Source: Mactra quadrangularis
Lineage: Eukaryota; Mollusca; Bivalvia; Venerida; Mactridae
Reading direction: 5' to 3'
Assembly: GCA_025267735.1 (NCBI GenBank)
Contig: CM046295.1
Span: 23,546,716 to 23,610,715 of the forward strand
DNA: 64,000 nucleotides
The first letter of the stretch is position 1, and each line of letters starts with the position of its first letter. The notes under the pieces were generated by a model. That model worked only from the letters and a program-made list of their open reading frames with translations, searched no databases and had not been told where the DNA came from. Both the position numbers and the translations under genes were made by a program. This document shows positions 62,601 through 64,000 of this stretch, piece after piece.

Positions 62601-64000
62601 TGGCTATAAAACAATTTCAAAGATATTTCTGGTATTAACACGACATATTGCATGTGTTTACACTGAAAGTCGCTACAGGAACAATTTCAAAGTTTCTTCT
62701 TGTAGTAACACGACATATTGCATGTGTTTACATTTAAAGTGACCACAAGAACAATATCAAAGTTTCTTCAGGTATCAACACGACATATTGCATGTGATTA
62801 CACATAAAGTGGCCATAAGATCAATTTCAAAGTGTATATTTGTATCAACACGACAGGTTGCATGTGTTTACATTTAAAGTGGCCATTAGAACCATTCAAA
62901 GTTTCATCCAGTATTAGCACGACACACTACTTGTGTTTACACTTAACGTGGCCATAGAAACAACTTCAAAGTTTCATCCGGTATTTTATGACAAATGTTC
63001 TTATACTCGCTGGTGTTTTTAACACAGCACAAGTGTGATAGAAAACTGATTTATGAAACATTGCACCAGCAGGCCAGGACCGTGGTTTAAAACAGACGTA
63101 CGCCGTATTGCATATCAAGTCCTGTCTGTGATTCAGAGTTTGCCACCTGGTTAGCTCATTCGGTAACGCACAAGTCAGATTTCCGTGCAGGGTATTTGCC
63201 TTCTTTAATTGAGCTTGGTCATGATATAATTTCTATTGTTATTTTCCCTCCTACCATCCGTTCTAAATCATGCTGGGAAACGTCGTTCACTGACGGAAGT
63301 ATCCTTTTCTAGAACAGTGAACAGTTGACTGACTGCCGTAATATGACATATTCAATGTGTTGCGAGGTTTAATCAAAACAAAAAACAAAACATCGGCATT
63401 ACCTGCCATGGACCAATATCGGTCCATCAAGACTTGTCTGTAAACTGTTCACTCTTTGTCTAAACTCTACCAGACTTGTGACGTCATTAGGTGTTCCTTT
63501 ATCAGGCCATGCTGTATAGTGGGCCTGTTGAATTATACGTGTCTCTTTACCCTGTATACAAGTTAAAGGAAACATTAACATTTTAATGATATGTTCACCG
63601 GAAGCGTAATTAGACTCTAATGTTTTGTTTAATTCACACCAACTTTCAAAGGTATTGTCCCTTTTTTTAAACTGTCAAAGCTTGAATAATTTTCACGGTG
63701 ACTGAATGCATTTTTGTACTAGCGGCTTGATTGTTATTAAAAATATCTCGACTAAAACATACCATACGGCATAATCAGCTTTTCTCGATCACAATACACA
63801 CTTTCGGAAACTTATGGATGTATTACGACAATGCCACGTAAAATTTCGAAATCAATTCTATAGCTAGTTTATCTCACAGGCGATCTGCGTCTGTGACTCT
63901 TATACATATATATATAGATAGAGAGAGCATACTATTATGTAGATAAATCATTATTTTTTTCTATTGTATATGAGTTTTTCTGTGTATTAGTGATATTATA
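53533..64000 (-). CDS. RPTP copy A: D1 end, complete D2 and stop; 5' part outside window
   Basis: The coding parts are 63403-63551, 61955-62090, 60954-61082, 60224-60326, 59683-59759, 58726-58860, 57862-57993, 56914-57074, 55482-55617 and 53533-53610, all GT-AG with matching phases. The protein covers the end of D1 (WPD loop present, HGSAGIGRTG with Gly for Cys, no Q-loop Gln) and all of D2. D2 keeps HCLNGAERSG (Cys-x5-Arg intact) but has WPQ instead of WPD and KNRT instead of KNRY. In most RPTPs D2 is regulatory and weak or inactive while D1 catalyses; here D1 also looks dead. It lies head-to-tail upstream of copy B. Confidence 0.93.
54050..54420 (+). repeat. Diverged direct duplicate of 33165-33790
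   Basis: See 33165-33790. It lies between RPTP-A exons 53533-53610 and 55482-55617. No coding content was recognised in either copy. Confidence 0.8.
54945..55380 (-). repeat. 30-bp minisatellite beyond the donor of RPTP-A exon 55482-55617
   Basis: About 14 units of 'ttcaggccatatcaaagg' plus 'gttaagttcgat', ending about 100 bases from the donor. Confidence 0.94.
55482..55617 (-). CDS. RPTP-A exon: D2 P-loop (HCLNGAERSG)
   Basis: A 136-bp exon, the same length as its D1 counterpart; acceptor atattttag, donor GTACAA. It completes HCLNGAERSGLFCLVSILLE and ends KMKRRLAVNTQ. The Cys-x5-Arg signature is complete in D2. Confidence 0.93.
56065..56545 (-). repeat. 22-bp AT-rich minisatellite
   Basis: About 20 units of 'tattggtaattctctattat'; between RPTP-A exons 56914-57074 and 55482-55617. 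Confidence 0.95.
56914..57074 (-). CDS. RPTP-A exon: D2 WPD-loop position reads WPQ
   Basis: A 161-bp exon, acceptor tgttcttacag, donor GTAAGT. It encodes TQSEQVDVTCVQFSRWPQTS, KVPPDVVEFLQFVTEMTSL and SDPESPVFVHC. The general-acid Asp of WPD is Gln, so D2 is unlikely to dephosphorylate efficiently although the HC of its signature is present. Confidence 0.94.
57590..57861 (-). repeat. About 86-bp repeat copying RPTP-A exon tail plus donor
   Basis: Three further copies of 'ctcacttaccttattcttgt' plus 'actgtattttacattgtgtt' beside the real exon end. Each keeps about 50 bases of coding sequence and a GTAAGTGAG donor, so the intron has three decoy exon tails. Confidence 0.95.
57862..57993 (-). CDS. 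RPTP-A exon: D2 (QYIPSHNEEY)
   Basis: A 132-bp phase-0 exon, acceptor catttacag, donor GTAAGT. It encodes NVGQYIPSHNEEYMTAGSFS, VKVVSRKLDQLCSVTQC and KIQYNNK. Its last 50 bases and donor are copied three times in the following intron (57590-57861), leaving decoy exon tails. Confidence 0.92.
58390..58725 (-). repeat. About 55-bp repeat starting at the donor of RPTP-A exon 58726-58860
   Basis: Six units of 'agatttctcacttgtaattt' plus 'tgtatctggctaaagcaaat'. The real intron starts 'agatttctcacttac|exon' on plus; in the repeats the ACTTAC has become ACTTGT. Confidence 0.94.
58726..58860 (-). CDS. RPTP-A exon: D2 (FIIAQTPL)
   Basis: A 135-bp phase-0 exon, acceptor ttatacag, donor GTAAGT. It encodes SFMLPKHFIIAQTPLSSTVK, DFLTLVVQEKCKLIINMD and ASISPAD. 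It matches the 'FI.TQ.PL..TV.DF' strand and helix, with the usual FW..(V/I)W tryptophans lost, as is common in degenerate D2 domains. Confidence 0.92.
59025..59665 (-). repeat. 48-bp minisatellite next to RPTP-A exon 59683-59759
   Basis: About 13 units of 'cagttctgtttgaacatatt' plus 'gtatcgacatagttcacaat'. The array ends 17 bases from the exon's donor. Being divisible by 3, it leaves long open frames that are not genes. Confidence 0.96.
59683..59759 (-). CDS. RPTP-A exon: D2 core (YINALYL)
   Basis: A 77-bp exon, acceptor atttttag, donor GTAAGT. It encodes GDIDRPRLHLGRKNASSEYI then NALYLN, the D2 version of the YINA core. The adjoining intron holds a roughly 48-bp minisatellite (59025-59665). 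Confidence 0.9.
59852..60040 (+). mobile_element. SINE family 2, degenerate
   Basis: 'ggagcagtggtgatagaaca' head remnant, 'tcctagggcaaggaaatagc' body; in the RPTP-A intron between 60224 and 59759. Confidence 0.75.
60224..60326 (-). CDS. RPTP-A exon: D1-D2 linker
   Basis: A 103-bp exon, acceptor tattttcag, donor GTTAGA. It encodes ELQSTIESRSESEILTVQQN then SELTDKNRTGADIP. The Tyr of KNRY is Thr at this D2 position. Confidence 0.92.
60359..60549 (-). mobile_element. SINE family 1, deleted version of 126-398
   Basis: Orthologous insertion to 126-398 in copy A, with internal and head deletions ('gttgccgttgcaacaaattg' start). Confidence 0.82.
60954..61082 (-). CDS. RPTP-A exon: D1 C-terminal helix
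   Basis: A 129-bp phase-0 exon, acceptor cattaaag, donor GTATGT. It encodes EQYRFLHECLVYTLTYDCKP to KLNRKTIGKKFQ. Copy A keeps the usual Glu of the EQYxF motif where copy B has Val. Confidence 0.92.
61366..61927 (-). repeat. Minisatellite, about 33-bp unit, next to RPTP-A exon 61955-62090
   Basis: Homologue of 1861-2275, longer by several units (roughly 16), again stopping just before the 5' splice site. Confidence 0.95.
61955..62090 (-). CDS. RPTP-A exon: D1 P-loop remainder (SAGIGRTG)
   Basis: A 136-bp exon, acceptor tttttcag, donor GTAAGT. It completes HGSAGIGRTG and ends RVKMVLNL. It appears identical to 2293-2428 while neighbouring exons differ by 1-4 percent. Confidence 0.95.
62455..62990 (+). 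repeat. Minisatellite, about 75-bp unit (copy A)
   Basis: Homologue of 2785-3400 with about seven units; unit loss or gain since the gene duplication. Confidence 0.9.
63130..63388 (+). mobile_element. SINE family 1, copy A counterpart of 3452-3697
   Basis: The same insertion and position relative to exon 63403-63551. Confidence 0.82.
63403..63551 (-). CDS. RPTP-A exon: D1 WPD loop; catalytic Cys codon is Gly
   Basis: A 149-bp exon, acceptor ttgtatacag, donor GTAATG. It reads like copy B: AHYTAWPDKGT and LDGPILVHG. The GGC codon replaces the Cys codon here too, so the change predates the duplication or was spread by conversion. About two base differences from 3712-3860. Confidence 0.95.

Larger units (their letters stand above)
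60231..63925. repeat. Segmental duplicate (copy A side) of 1-4330
   Basis: Counterpart of 1-4330. The match continues to the microsatellite-tailed motif at 63880-63925 (counterpart of 4310-4491), where copy A has only a short GA run. Confidence 0.93.

Overview
This is a eukaryotic window: AT-rich DNA with GT-AG introns, long introns, tRNA-derived SINEs, MITEs and many minisatellites. The repeats (SINE tails ending near a 'gttgctacggcgttaaaccc' motif followed by an aacaaac tail, tetranucleotide CCTG arrays) and the genes (receptor tyrosine phosphatases with Cys-rich EGF-like ectodomains) best suit a bivalve mollusc. The species cannot be named from sequence alone.

Layout: three protein-coding loci were reconstructed exon by exon, with reading phases that agree at every junction. 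(1) Minus strand, 21858 down to base 1 and beyond: receptor-type protein tyrosine phosphatase (RPTP) copy B, with a signal-peptide exon, one 1.9-kb exon for the whole CxxC/EGF-like ectodomain, a TM exon, juxtamembrane exons and a nearly complete first phosphatase domain (D1). (2) Minus strand, from beyond 64000 down to 53533: RPTP copy A, showing the end of D1, all of D2 and the stop codon. Bases 1-4330 and 60231-63925 are the same segment of the two paralogues, introns included, so the genes are tandem head-to-tail duplicates. (3) Plus strand, 43674-48038, between them: five C-terminal exons of a METTL25B/RRNAD1-like protein. An inverted copy of the RPTP TM exon with its flanking introns lies at about 27840-29520 on the plus strand.

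Main biological point: in both RPTP copies the D1 signature reads HGSAGIGRTG, so the catalytic cysteine is glycine, while the WPD loop is intact. In D2 (copy A) the Cys-x5-Arg signature is intact (HCLNGAERSG) but the WPD aspartate is glutamine (WPQ). Each domain has lost the half of the active site that the other keeps, so the receptor looks like a pseudophosphatase, perhaps a pTyr-binding scaffold.

Main structural point: many RPTP introns carry a minisatellite on the 5'-splice-site side of the exon. In several the repeat unit contains the exon tail and/or the GTAAGT donor itself, making arrays of decoy donors. The remaining intergenic DNA is mobile elements (three SINE families, four copies of one TIR MITE, a hAT-like element with an 8-bp target duplication, a mariner-like element with perfect 27-bp TIRs, a pogo-like element, foldbacks) and AT-rich sequence in which no gene was recognised.
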